Assembly (NCBI GenBank): GCA_039619475.1
Contig: CM077116.1
Location: forward strand, 28,593,191 to 28,657,190
Source: Icerya purchasi
Taxonomy: Eukaryota > Arthropoda > Insecta > Hemiptera > Monophlebidae
Length of the DNA: 64,000 nt
Direction: 5' to 3'
The notes under the pieces are model-generated. The model had not been told where the DNA came from. It ran no database searches and saw only the letters and a program-made list of their open reading frames with translations. Both the position numbers and the translations under genes were made by a program. Numbering within the stretch: position 1 is the stretch's first letter; every line of letters begins with the position of its first letter. Shown piece by piece: positions 23,461-35,770 of the stretch.

Positions 23461-24862
23461 TCAATGAAAAATGTTAAAAATTCGATTTTCATTGTGCAAC
23501 ATCTCAGTTCGTACCAAGCTCTATCAAATGAAACAGGGTTCCTAACCAACAGGTTACACCATAGCGATTTGGATAATGTAACCAGGTGGGCCCATGATAG
23601 AGGTATAGTTATCAATAAATCAAAAACACAAATAATGTACATAAGGACCCCCAGTCGTCATAGAAAAATTATACCGAAAATAATATTACGCTGTCCAGGT
23701 TGGTTACACGGGAATGCTAATCATTGCGATAATTGCTCCGATTGTGTGCTACTTGAAGTTGTTAAGAGCTACAAATATCTGGGGTTAGTGATTGACAATG
23801 CATTAACATGGAAAATGCACATAAATAACCTCACTCTAAAAATAAGGCAATCCATACCAGCGTTATATAGATTAAAATTTCTGATGCCCCACGATGTAGT
23901 AAGGATGTATTATAAGGCTTTAATAGCATCGAGAGTACATTATGCTGTTCAAGTATGGGGTGAGGCAAAAAAATCGGAAATGAGCAAAATCAGCAATTTA
24001 ATAAGGAGATGTCTGAAATTAATAACTCCCTCTAGAAATCTGGGAAACAAGAATATTTCTGAACCTGTATGGTGGATAGAAAATAAGGAACTACCTCCAA
24101 AAGCGATGTATTGTTATCACAAGCTGCTAAAAAGTAAGTTGCAAGACGTGCAACTGCCATTAATAGATAAGAAGCGAAATACCAGAGTACCTAAAGAATT
24201 TTCCTTTCAATTCAGACGGGGGGTAAATCATAAAATAGATAATGTCGAAGAAAATGTATTGATGAATTTATTATTAAAGGTACCGAAGGAAATCTGGATA
24301 GAACAGCATTTAGCAGTTTGGAAGGAAAAAATAAAAATTTGGTTAATTGCTTGGTTGCAGAGATAGGAGTAATAATTTGCAGGTTTCTTGGTCTCCCCCC
24401 AAATACAATATAAAAGGGTATGCGGGCTTGAGTGCATGTGGCATAATAGAGCATAATTACCTATTTGATATTTGTATAGAGTATTTATTGTAGTTAACTA
24501 CGTTGCGTTGGACGTATATTATTCGGTTTTTAACATTAATAGCGCTACATTATGATTATTTCATCTGTGTTGTATTTGTTCTGCCGATTGTATATCTGGT
24601 TGTTTGTATGGGTTGGAATGTGTTTGCGGTGATACTGTGTAATAATATTATTAGTTATAAATTTCCAGATCGGAAGTGTATACGTTTTGTTAAGAGGATA
24701 AGATATTTGCTTCATTTAAGAAGATTGTTGTTTTATTTTATTAGTAATTGCTTAGTTTATAGTCGGACGTTGATATTATATTGTACGTTATATTTATACA
24801 ATAAACGATAATAAGTGTTTGGGCACCCACAATATAGGCATTAGCCTCGTGGGACCCTTTAC

Positions 24863-24899
<37 letters not shown>
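23461..24899 (+). mobile_element. 5'-truncated LINE D with poly(A) tail
   Basis: It encodes an RT C-terminal region (23464-24366), then a 500-bp 3' untranslated region and an A-run at 24870-24899. Just before the tail, GCCTCGTGGGACCC can pair with upstream GGGCACCCAC and AGGC, suggesting a 3' stem-loop. No clear target duplication was found; TAAATAT occurs on both sides but is too short and AT-rich to count. Confidence 0.85.
23464..24366 (+). pseudogene. LINE D reverse transcriptase C-terminal region
   Basis: 300 codons with no internal stop. The catalytic YADD box is missing; the protein starts just downstream of where it would be. Recognisable are WAHDRGIVINKSKTQIMYIR (the region after the palm) and YKYLGLVIDNALTW (the YLG box). 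A thumb-like segment follows, with LIASRVHYAVQVWGEA and a LIRRCLKLITPS motif, then the LINE C terminus. Truncation at the 5' end is the usual outcome of incomplete reverse transcription. The uninterrupted frame suggests this insertion is not very old. It cannot be active. The clade is Jockey- or CR1-like; I cannot separate them. Confidence 0.88.
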
Positions 24900-24901
<2 letters not shown>

Positions 24902-25654
24902 AATATACATACACATGCGTTATATACATTTAATCCTTCGATCCGCATCTTGAAGGCTCACGCCGAAACCCAGATTATTATTGGTTCTTCTATAATACTT
25001 GTAGAAGAGTAAATTCTATTTGACTAGATCATTTAAAAAAAAAGAGAAAAAGTAATGATTTACGTGGAAATTTTTATCAGAAATTTTACATATTTCATAA
25101 TAATATATGACGTTGTCATTAGAGTATACTTTGAAAATATCCTTTCACTAAAGCCCGATACATTACTACTTGTGACCGTCATAAATTGCGAACCACTTTC
25201 CTCCAAAATATGGGCTCGCTGCACACACAATGTTAAGTGACACTCGACGTCTAACAGCGGTAGTTTATGTTGCGCTACTATCGATTGTCTTCGGCATCAA
25301 ATTCCTGCAGCACGACCGGATCTATTGTATTAATGGTCTTGTATGCGATCAGCTGAAAAAGTGCGTTTGCAAATTAATGTATCAAACTTACTTGGAGGAA
25401 ACACAATTAACCTACTTCGAGAACAGTTTTTCGAAATAAGCTAGGGCAAAAAGAATCCAACAGCGCTTAATAAAAATTTAATTTTTTAATGTGAAAAGTA
25501 CACTTTTTCTCCAAAGAGAGCTGAAATTTTTCTTTTGGATCTAAAATTACGTACCATATTCTTCAATCTTTTAAAGATGAAATAAAAACAAAAAAGTAGT
25601 AATCATAAAATTAACCATAATAATAATAATAATCGTAATCAAACACTGTCATCA
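24900..25654. other. no gene recognised
   Basis: AT-rich, no recognisable domain. Short plus-strand frames at 25055-25240 and 25230-25439 lack motifs. Confidence 0.5.
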
Positions 25655-25659
25655 AACAT

Positions 25660-25660
25660 C

Positions 25661-25701
<41 letters not shown>

Positions 25702-26450
25702 AGATTTCCATCTGCTCGCATGGAGCGCGAGCGATGGATTATTAAAATACAAAATAAAAGAAAGATTAATAAAAAACAATAGGCAAGCTAAAAATGTAAG
25801 AACTTGAGAAAAACAACCAAATATTATAAGTGGAAAAAAGAAATGTATAGAAACATGATAAATATGCAGATATAATAAATATAACAGTTTTATCACAAAA
25901 ATTATATAACAATTATAGAGAGAAAGATGGAATACATTTTTTAGAGGTAAAACAATAAAAATTTCAAAAATATATAAAGTTTATGATTAAAAAATAAGTG
26001 AAAACAGTAAAAATTTACATAAATGCATCATACACATAAACAAACATTACATACATTACATATACACTCCTTACACATGTTAACCTATACAGACACTCCT
26101 ACGCCTTCATATTCGTATGCGCACTTACTGCCGGACATGTACATTCATATGCACTCAAATGTACATATACACACTCTAATATATAAACTCATTTATATTC
26201 GCATGTACACTAATTTTCATTTTACATAATTTTGTTTATACATGGACTAACTCCTGTGTTTTGAAATACAAGTCAAAGTATGTTATTAATTATTTAAACT
26301 AGTTTATATACACATAGTTCCCATGTTTACAATTGTTGCATTAAATCACGCACATACCACAATCTTTAAAAGGTCCCCAAATGTGTCATAAAAGAGCGCT
26401 AATAAAACTATAATACTACTACTACTACTAATAATAATAAAAAAAATAAC
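25660..26450 (-). mobile_element. LINE 3' end in reverse orientation
   Basis: Read on the minus strand, a GT- and AT-rich stretch leads into the hairpin CCATCGCTCGC...GCGAGC.GATGG (25708-25737). AAATCTG and (TAA)n follow (25660-25700 on plus as ATT repeats). This is the same order as the LINE A 3' end: stem-loop, CTGTAATAATAA tail. The region 26023-26229, which forms a His/Thr-rich frame on plus, is probably the untranslated region seen from the wrong strand. The element's 5' limit is not clear, and no RT sequence was found before 26450. Confidence 0.55.
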
Positions 26451-26650
26451 ATAAATAATATTAATAAAAGAAGAGAAAAAAAAAAACTATAAAAGAAATA
26501 TGGATGATAACAGGTAGCAATACCAAGAGTAGCCTTCATAAGAACATAACAATGTTGAATGTTAATCAAATTTACTTAAATTACAATAAATTTTTGCTTT
26601 AGATTCTTATTTAATAATAATATTCAATTAAAATTAATAATATTTAAAAC

Positions 26651-27531
26651 GTGATATTAATAACAATAACAATGAATTTTTGTATTGATGCTAACATTTA
26701 TAACAATGATGGTATATCCAGTGAGAGAAGCATTTTGGCCTCAGTTCCGCAGGGTAGTCTCCTGGGGACCGTCTTATATTCCATATACACCGCAGGTATA
26801 CCTACCTCTAACCAGACTATCTTAGCCTCTTTTGCGGACGATATAGCCCTACTGGCGTCCTCCGTAAATCCCAACTATTCAAGATTAGCTATTCAACAGC
26901 ATGTAAACAAAATTCAGACATGGGCAGATAAATGGGAAATTGAATTCAACATAGAGAAATGTCAGCAGGTCGTATTTACAAATAAATTGATTACGTGTCC
27001 CGGAATAAACATAAATAATAGGGAAATCAAACAGTCAGATTCTGTGAGATCCTTAGGAATATATCTCGATCGCAGACTCACCTGGAGATATTATGTTGCT
27101 CAGACCTGTCAAAAAATTGCCACTCGAACTAGGGTACTATACCCTCTATTAGGCAGATTTTCTACTCTAAGCCTAAGCTTAAAAAGATCCATCTATCTAA
27201 CCATCATAGCGCCAATATGGAGGTATGGACTGGAAATATATGAATGCACTCGTGCAAGTAACTTAACAAAAATCCAAAGCCAGCAGTCTAAAATTCTCCG
27301 AACAATCGCAGCTGCCCCTGAATACGTCTCTAATATGACCTTACACACTGATTTAAATATCCCCTTTGTTAGTGAAGTCTATACCATACAATATAAAAAA
27401 AAGTTTTTGAAAAATTAAAATTAAATCCGAATCCTTATATACATAAAATGTACACTAAAAGATTGCCGGGCAATCCTAAAAGGACGTTAAAAAGAAGAAA
27501 ATGGTGCCGTGACGCTCTTCCAATAACATAA
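26651..27531 (+). pseudogene. Jockey-type reverse transcriptase, 5'-truncated
   Basis: The translation opens with SSERSILASVPQGSLLG and contains the catalytic box SFADDIALLAS, then HVNKIQTWADKWEIEFNIEK, RSLGIYLDRRLTWRYYV and PIWRYGLEIYECTRASNLTK. QSKILRTIAAAPEYVSN and LHTDLNIPFVSEVY follow; these C-terminal motifs are characteristic of Jockey-clade LINEs. The first stop (27418) is caused by a one-base shift. In the next frame LKLNPNPYIHK and RTLKRRKWCRDALPIT finish the protein near 27531. Everything before the PQG box is missing, including the first palm Asp, the fingers and the endonuclease. Inactive. Confidence 0.92.
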
Positions 27532-28080
27532 AAATTACAATTAGTGCAGAACGCGTAATTCATGTATATAATATTCATTTTATAACGCTATATGTCAATA
27601 TTATAGCGGGCGTTAAAATACTGTTAATATCCTTTTTACAGTACTGGTAGAGGATTCCATGGGCCATACTTCACTGTATAGGTTGCCATGTCATCCTGCT
27701 GATTCTATGAAACACGCCTTATCAATAACATAAGTACAATTACTGCTGAATGAATAATTCATATAATTTTATGAAGTTATGCGCTAATATTCTAAAAGAC
27801 ACACATATAGCTGGCGTTTAATAACTTATTAATATTCTTAAATTCTTCCTATAATACTGACGGGACTCTGTGGGCCATACTTCACTGTATAGGTTGCCAT
27901 GTTACTCCGCTGGTTTTATAAAACATGCTTATTCCTATTACAATTCTATTATTATCTCCGACTCAATCTTTCATCGGAAGGATTGACTATTACATGGTTA
28001 ATAAATATAAGGAAGAGAGGTCGTCACGAGCACTGTTTATGGTTCTTGAAAAGAAAAAGAAAAAAAAAAAAAAAAAAAAA
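27521..28080 (+). repeat. Jockey element 3' UTR with two tandem 200-bp units and A-tail
   Basis: Two diverged tandem units (about 27521-27722 and 27723-27933) share CAATAACATAA at the start, GCGTT in the middle and GGGCCATACTTCACTGTATA (27661 and 27872). The A-rich tail at 28057-28080 marks the 3' end of the LINE insertion that starts near 26651. Confidence 0.8.
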
Positions 28081-28600
28081 ATGATGGTAATAATGGTGAT
28101 AAGAACGATGCTGAGAGATTTAAAATTCAAACGAAAATTTCAGTCAACGTAAAGCAATGTGTAAAGAAGATCATTTTAAAATTTACAATTAAATTTAAAA
28201 TAAAACTGCAGGTAATTTTAAAATTATTATGTCGATCAACATATAGAATTATCACAATGTAACACGTGGCAACATTATAATGAAGTCTTAAGTAGTTCAT
28301 CGTTTATTTTGTATACTGTTTATAATAAATATTAACAAGTTTACAAATTTGTACGACGGTTTGTTGTCGAATAGACGTGTATTATTATTGTTTGATATTT
28401 GAATTACTGAAATAAATGGAATCTGAATTATTGTAATCTTATTATGCTTATTAAAATTCTATTAAAATTAAATTTGTACGCTTAATAATTCTTAAGGTGC
28501 AATGGATTTTAAGTGACACTGTGACATTGTATTATTGGTATTGTGAATTACTGTTTAAAACATAATTAATTATTAATTTACGTCTATATTTTTTATCTTC
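28081..28600. other. no gene recognised
   Basis: AT-rich. It may include the 3' untranslated region of the minus-strand LINE B, but no stem-loop or (TAA)n tail was found to prove it. Confidence 0.4.
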
Positions 28601-30620
28601 ATAATGCCATTTTAAATGTTTTCGACAATAAATGAAATAAAAAGACACCTGTGTATCTCGCCTGCCATCTTACATATTTATTATATCGCAGTATGTAAGC
28701 TTTCTTTGTAGCTGATGCTCATACCAGTGCGAAATTCGATATGAAATTTATTTTTATTTTTTAGCATATAAGTTAACAAATTCACGAAATAAAATTTAGC
28801 CGGGCTCAATATTTTGCGTACATGCTACTCTGTTGATTGGTTATATTTTTATAGATTTTTGTAAGTAGTTTATTGGCGCAATATGATAACTTGCTGCATT
28901 TCCCCAATGTATTATTTCGTATGAGAGAATGGACTGATATAATGCTAAATACAGTGTTGTTAATTGCCTGCGATTAAAGAATTGCTTCAAGTAATAGAAT
29001 AGGTAATTTAATTTTCTAAGTTTTGCCGAAAGGTTTGCTGCTATATGAGTACTCCATAATAATTTACAATCTAAATGTATCCTTAAATATTTAATTTCGT
29101 ACCCTCTATTCGTAAAAGTGTTATTTAGTTACCGTATTTTAAAAAATTATTCCAGGTATTTTGAGGAAGGTTGCCGTGTATTAAAAATTTTGTTTTTTTT
29201 TAAGGTTAAATTTATAAAATTATTATCCATCCACTCATGTGTACCATATTCACATCGGTCTGTATTAACACTGCTGTAATAAATTTGCATATTGTGAACT
29301 TACTATGAGAATTGTATCATCAGCATAGCTAAACATTTTTCCTACCATACTTAAGTTACAGAGGTCGCAAATATAAATGAGGTAAATGTATGGAACTTAG
29401 TATACTTCCCTGAGGTACGTCGTGTTCCTGCACTACACTGTTGCTAAGTGCGTTATTTATTTTTGTATCAAACTTTCCACCTATCAGATATGAGCCGAAC
29501 CGATTATAAGTAGATCCACGAAAGCCGCACGCAAACAATTTTTTTAAAAGCATTGTATGGCCTACTACGTCAAACGCTTTAAAAAAGTCAAAAGAGACCG
29601 CGACTACAGAGCGACCTCTCTCTAAATCGTCAGAAATGGAGATTATATGATCAAACAGTGCGTCATCTGTGTCTTTCTTTATAAAAAAACCGTACTGATT
29701 GTTTACTGAAGTTAATTTTAGCCGAATAAATTCAGATCTTATTTCAAAAACTTTAGAAAAGGTAAATAGCAGACTGGGGCCTATAGTTCGACATATATCT
29801 GTTGTATTTCCACTTGATACCGAGCTCTTTAGTGCAGTCGGGAATTTTTCGGACTTGACGGATTCATTTATTACTTATTTGAAAAATTCTATAGTTTCCT
29901 TAACAAGAATAACTGATAATCCATCAAATCCCTACGAGAATGTTCATTCACAATTTTAAGTTGTTTTTAAATAGTACCTTATTAGTGTAAGTGACAGGAC
30001 TCTATTGAGTTCTGGCTCATAGTTACAATTTATTATAAGTTTTTCACTTAAAATTGAATGATCGGAAAAACCGTAGGGAGAAAGTTCTGCTGTAACCTCA
30101 AATTTTATATTCGAATTTTCAATTCTCCGGACAAATATATAGTCTAAATGAGAAAAATATAGATCTTGTCGCCCACAAAATGTTGTTTGGTTTACGAAAC
30201 TTTTAAATCGATTCGCATTTTAAAAATTTAGATAATTCAACTTTTGACACTATCTAACAAATTTATATTTAAAAACCACCCGTAATTAAGTCTATATCTT
30301 TTAAAACGTTTACAATATCATTCATATTATCCAAAAATTCAGTATAATGAGACCCGCGGAAACGATAAGTACCGACGATCAACGGGTAATGATAATTATT
30401 CAGTTTGATATGTAAGCAAACTAAGTTACCATTTGAGATTGTGATATTCAAATCAGAAATTTGAACACTATTTTTAACATATATTATAATACATCTCTCC
30501 GGATCTTTTATTAATTCCACAGTCCTCGCGAATATCGTAACCTGGAATTATATACCGTTCTACTTTGTCTGAAGTTAACCGTGTTTCAGTCAATACTATA
30601 ATATCATACTCAACGTTAGA
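28600..30620 (-). pseudogene. LINE B, degraded relative of LINE A
   Basis: Minus-strand pieces line up in order with LINE A. The endonuclease starts at about 30600 with YDIIVLTETRL, then VGTYRFRGSHYTEFLDN and NINLLD. Near 29950-29700 come INESVKSEKFPTALK and NQYGFF. Then follow DDALFDHII, GRSVVAVSFDFFKAFDVVGH, KLFACGFRGSTYNRF, the VPQGSIL box and the catalytic box MFSYADDTIL (about 29312-29340). Last are LDCKLLW, YLALYQSILSYEIIHWG and weak C-terminal matches near 28700. Frameshifts and stops are frequent, and the stretch between endonuclease and RT is much shorter than in LINE A, so an internal deletion is likely. Clearly older than LINE A. Confidence 0.88.
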
Positions 30621-33250
30621 TGTCTTTAATAGAATAATAATAGTAATGATAATAATTACAATAACAGTCGTTATTTATTTATCCTAGTTGACGTTACTGT
30701 TTGTTTGTCTTACGCAAGCGTCAGAATTAGTGTGTTGTTATCGTTATTAGTAAATGCTAGCGCACTGATATTTTAAAGCTATTGCTATTGTGGTGCAGTT
30801 CCTGTTCGTAGAATTCCATTCGCATATAATATATCAAATTTTTTAATAAGGCAATTTATAAACGCCAAAAAAATCAAATCAATTTTATTAACTTTAGGAA
30901 TAGACTTAAGCAGGTACATAAATCGCAATTAATACACTTTCTTTAAGCTTTGTATAGTTTTGGAACAGTCGATTTTCCATATGTGTCAAAAATCGCTGAA
31001 AAAGTCAAGAATATATGTAATAAAAAATAACTGAAACGGCATAAAAAGCAACTTAAAACCATTCGTAACCCGTAAAATTTAACATGTGTAAGAAATTTTT
31101 TCGTATAATAAAAAAAAAGAAATAACGAAAAACAATTTAAACCATCATTTCGGAGGGAAAAAGTAGTAAGAAACGTTCGAGTATGGCAAATTAAAAAAAA
31201 GACCAAATCGTATCTTAAACATGAATAGTAAAGAACGATTTTTACGAGAAACAAGGAGCCGCTATTAAATATATTCATGCCAACATAGAAATTTGGGAAA
31301 AAAATCACTTTTTTTCAAGCGTGCATTATTATATCGATGGAAAGCTCGTTGTTTGAAGACAACAAAGTTGCATCCTATATGCTTAAAGAAAGTTTCATTG
31401 TCCGCGAAAAGTTCACTAGCCTTTTTCTTTCGATTCGAATATTATGGTTAACGATGTTAAAGCAGCTTTTGTAAACGCGGTTACATTGAAGGGGAAATTT
31501 TCGGAATTAAGCATAGTCAATTTTCCAACTTCAAAGTTGGACTGTCGAAGCATTTTCCGCGCATGCACATACATCGATGCTGTAAGTGTTTTATTTATTT
31601 TTCGATTCCTCAACGGAACTTTTTAGAATAATATTTTTGATGAGCCTAATTGTTTTCGACCAGATGGGAACTATCGCGATTTTTACGGTTTATCGAACCA
31701 TCGGGTAATAATGTCGCTACCCAATGAGTTTCTCTAAGCCCCTAGCTTCGAAGCCAGTGAAAATCTCGGATCGATATTGCTAACCGATAGTGTAGTCGCT
31801 TGATTAATGGTGGCTTTCGATTTCTTCTCTGTTCCGCCTACTCTGTCGTTAATAACCTAATAAAATAATCTAAATGAATAAAAAAAAAGAACGAAATAAA
31901 ATATAGTAATGAGGAAGTATAAAAGTGCGTGTTATATGACCGATAAAAGTATAATTAGTAATCACGAAAAATACGAAAATTTCTTGGAACAATAAATACA
32001 ACTGGCAAATTAATTAATTTTAAGGTAAACAGGAGAAAACGTGGCATAATTGCGCAAAAAAATTCCTGCACCTTCAACAAGTTATGTGGCCTATTAATTT
32101 ATTTTACCTAGTTTTTCCCCTTTTTCTCTGGCTATTGATAAAATAAGCGCAATATTATTTTCCCTCTTTGACCTTATGTACCGTGTACACTAGTGTACAT
32201 ACTTTGTAGAAAGTGACCAATCGACGATGGCAGCAATGGCACCGGCGGCCTATCAATAAACACAAATTGAGCAAATATACACACACACACACACACACAT
32301 ACAAAGATAATAATTTTAATCGCAGAGCCGCGAAAAAATGCCTAACCAACTTTTTATTCTGCGTAAAATGTAAAATAAAAAGCAAGCAGCGATTTTTAAA
32401 GAAGTAAAAACGATGCACTTTGAACGATTGTACGAAATAAGTACGCCAAAATTTGCACCGAGCTTTGTACTATTAAAAAAAGATTATCCGTCCGCTCTCT
32501 TACTCCGCCAGGTATCTCCACCGTTGCTAATGTATCACAAACAAGTTGTTTCACTCTGTACAAGCGATAAAACAACAAAATTTGCTTTAAAGAACAAAAA
32601 ACAATAATAAAAAAAATTTTTGCGTTTCACTTTGGTGAATCTTCGCATTGCTTAATCATAGATTTAAAAAAAAAAAAACAAAAAAAGAATAACCTTACAG
32701 ATGTGTGAAAAGTTAAGTGTACTACTATTTACCACCCCACCCCCCCACCCCCCTTGTAAGCAGCTGACCGATAGCTTTTTCTAGAGTCTGCATACAAATG
32801 TCAATAATGCTGGTGGTGTTTTATTGATCACCTTATAGTTCCTTCAAAATATACACCAATAAGAATAATAGCTTTCAGCGGCTAAAGAAAGTTCTTCTTT
32901 CTTCCCCTGATCTGCAACATCTCAGCGCATTTACGAACAAGATCATTTATAATGGCTTTATAAAAATGTGTTGAGAGAATCACGCTATTTTCGCTCAGTA
33001 TGCTGACTTTTGTTTATTTTTTTCAATTTGATTACTTCGATCGACACACCCTTTTTATATACTACTGACCGTTTTAGGAAACTTCTTTTTTTTCACGACC
33101 TCATAAAATTAACTTCGGTTCGCCAGTAAATCAAATTAACGAAGCAACTCAACAATAACTTCTGCCATACATGCTGCTTGTTCTTCGTTAGCTAATAAAA
33201 ATAACGAAAAACGTATAAACACTAAATAAATAACACGTTTGGAGAATAAA
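30621..33250. other. no gene recognised; (CA)n at 32278-32299
   Basis: AT-rich DNA with a short (CA)n microsatellite and A-runs. The long hydrophobic minus-strand frame at 30943-31308 is driven by T-rich codons and has no family motif. A C-rich stretch lies at 32733-32753. Confidence 0.5.
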
Positions 33251-34836
33251 TCTGTACCTGTATATATACATATACATATACATTAAAATGAATGTTTGTT
33301 TGTATGTTTGTTTGTACCGTATACATTCCTGCATCGCTGGGCGGATCAATCATGCTAAAATTTTCAGGATATATTCGTGTTATTCAAACGAAGGTTTTAA
33401 GGTACGGCTGAGTTTTCTATCCCCTTTCCTTTACGAAATATGAGGTGTCAAGTAATTAAGATGCGACCAGTAGTACAGAAATGCATACAGGACGGACAGA
33501 AAAAAATTAATTTTTATAAAACTTTAAATAAAACGATTAGCACGTTAAATATAAATTAAATGTAAAAATTTAAGTAAAGTGATTAAGTAATAAACTCCAG
33601 ATAATATTTTATTAATTTCTAGCGTAAGTACACCGCACCGCGTTATTTTTCTTTTTGCGTTACTGAAATCAATCAAAATCTCCACGACATGATCTAAACG
33701 TACAAGTTGTGCCCATAGCTTAGTTGCCCTAACAACTCATTGCGGAAGTCAAAGAAAAGGAGTAGTGCTTTTTATTAATTTTTTACGGAAAAATAAAAAA
33801 AAATCCTGCAACAGAATTTTTTTATATTGTACTTGAATTTAAAATCCTTACTCAACTCCTGTTTTTGCTGTTGTGGTAATAAATTAATTTTAACAAAGTG
33901 TGTTCGAGATGTAGTTGAAGGGTATGAGTGAAAAAGACGTTCTCTTAAATGTGTAATTATGACCGTGTGAATAACTCAGCCCCTTCAAAATTAAGGCCAT
34001 ACGCACTGTTTAACTTTTTGTTAAATCACGACAGGTAATAGAAAGGTCGATAATCTTCTGCTTAACATGAAACGTGAAGACTATTTTTTGTTGGAAGGTG
34101 ATAAACATGTTTCCGAAAAAGAGAAAGAATCTTTACATGAATATAATTCCAGATAAAACAAGAATTTTTTTTATGAATTTCCAATAATACACGGGTGAAG
34201 ACACGGGTAACAGTAAGCTAGACTGGAAACCATTCGAGTACGCAATGCTCACGTTTGTTCATCTAAAGCAGATGAGCAACGGGAAACAAGAATAGAAACT
34301 GTTAGCGTACACACTATTCAAGTATGTTGGTCCCAAAAACAGACGAGCAACGAAAAGCAACATTGGAAACCATATTTTTAATATTAGCTATTGGGAATGT
34401 TATTTATAATTAAATTTGAAATCCTTACTCAACTATCGTAGTTTGCTATTATTGTAATAAATTAGTTTCAATAAAACAGGTTGAGAGATATGAGTGAAAA
34501 ATATGTGCTCTTAAATTTGTAATTATGGGATATCATCGTGTGAATACTCAGCCTCTTCAAAATGATCGCTGTGTGTGTGTGTGTGTGCTATTTAGTTGAG
34601 TGAAACTTTTTGCTAGATTACGACAGATAAGTAATAGAAACATTGATAATCTTCAGCTTAACGTGAAATATAATGACCATTTTTTGTTGGACGGTGATAA
34701 ACATGTATTCCACAAAAAGAAAGAAAGAATTTTTACATAAATATAATTCCAGATGAAACAAACATTTTCCCATGAATTTCCATGTACAGATTTAAACGGA
34801 TTTTAATAAACCAGTGGAGCCGTGGGTAACAGCTAG
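33251..34836 (+). mobile_element. Helitron-like non-autonomous element
   Basis: The left end is A followed by TCTGTACCTG, then a TATACA tract and the block AATGAATGTTTGTTTGTATG, as in many insect Helitron-like elements. The right end is GAGCCGTGGGTAACAGCTAG followed by T, so the boundaries fit A/TC...CTAG/T without a target duplication. No Rep/helicase is encoded. The interior is duplicated. ATCCTTACTCAACT occurs at 33844 and 34421, GATAAACATGT near 34101 and 34697, and a second GGGTAACAG..GCTAG end occurs at 34205-34221. This gives two tandem 3' modules about 600 bp apart. The terminal hairpin is weak. It could also be a related foldback repeat, but the termini favour a Helitron. Confidence 0.65.
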
Positions 34837-35644
34837 TATTAAAAAAAATATGCGCTTATAATGCCTTTTTTTTTTCTTTTTCTCGGGGGTGTTTGGTATC
34901 TTCAGTACTAAAGGAAAAAAAAGGAAATTAATAACAATGAATGCAATATATATTAAGTCCGAAGAAGACCCTATTGCGATTAAGAAAAGGCCGAATGAAT
35001 ATTAGTAAAGTTATAAATATACCGCATCATATTGTCCGAATATCTGAAGGAGAGCTGAATTATCGCTCATCTTATTAATGGAAAATATATGTACCGTGTA
35101 AATAACGTAATATACAATACATGAAATATGTATTGGTAAGCTTGAGAGAAATAATAACGTGATATAATTCAAATGAATACCTGAGAAACATTTTATCGGG
35201 AGTGATAGGCGACACAGAGGGGCTAGAAAAGTAAATACCAATAGGAAAATGTAAAAAATAAAAACAGCACGGAGGAATACAATACTAAACATAACCGATG
35301 AATAGGGAATATGAAAAAGTCGGCAGCAATATTGGGAGAAAATAATATTGCAAAATACAAAAATCACACAGAAGAAGACTTGGTTTACGTACGAAATTAG
35401 AGAATGTGTGTAACGTCATGTATGATCGAATAGAGGGACTAATATCGGTCAATCTGTACGTATATGCATTGAGATTGGCTCGATTGAGTATACTACTTGG
35501 CCATATGAAATATGTAATAATCATGGGGCGGATTTTACGAATAAAATATTGCTATAAGACCTTGACGATAATTGTAGTTTGTACATCGGAGCAGCAATAC
35601 ATATTTTATCATAAAATATGAAATTAAACTTATAAAAAGAAAAG

Positions 35645-35770
35645 TGAGCCGTGCGGCCAAGTGGGCTAGGCGAAGAGGAAAAAATCAATCGCCTTTAATT
35701 TAGAGAAAATCAAAGCGAATTCAGTATGTACGATCCGAGTCCGAAATCGCACTGACAAACTTTTTTCTTT
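35645..35770 (+). ncRNA. tRNA-like pol III box pair, possible SINE head
   Basis: GCGGCCAAGTGG (near 35653) is close to a tRNA A box, and GATCCGAGTCC (near 35731) is close to a B box (two mismatches to GGTTCGANTCC). Between them CGCCTTT and AAAGCG can pair like a long variable arm, and a T-run follows near 35760. The A-to-B distance is longer than in a normal tRNA and no acceptor stem closes, so this is at most a tRNA-derived relic. Confidence 0.25.

Noticed and set aside
24503..24811. 102-codon frame after LINE D coding region
   Set aside because: Lies between the RT stop and the poly(A) tail, so it is 3' UTR; no independent support.
26023..26229. His/Thr-rich 68-codon frame
   Set aside because: It is a CA/TA-rich low-complexity stretch that reads as LINE 3' untranslated sequence on the opposite strand.
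30943..31308. 121-codon hydrophobic minus-strand frame
   Set aside because: Hydrophobicity comes from T-rich codons (antisense of A-rich DNA); no start context, splice sites or family motif.
35011..35367. 118-codon minus-strand frame resembling a membrane protein
   Set aside because: Same compositional effect; no recognisable transmembrane-family pattern and no supporting exon structure.
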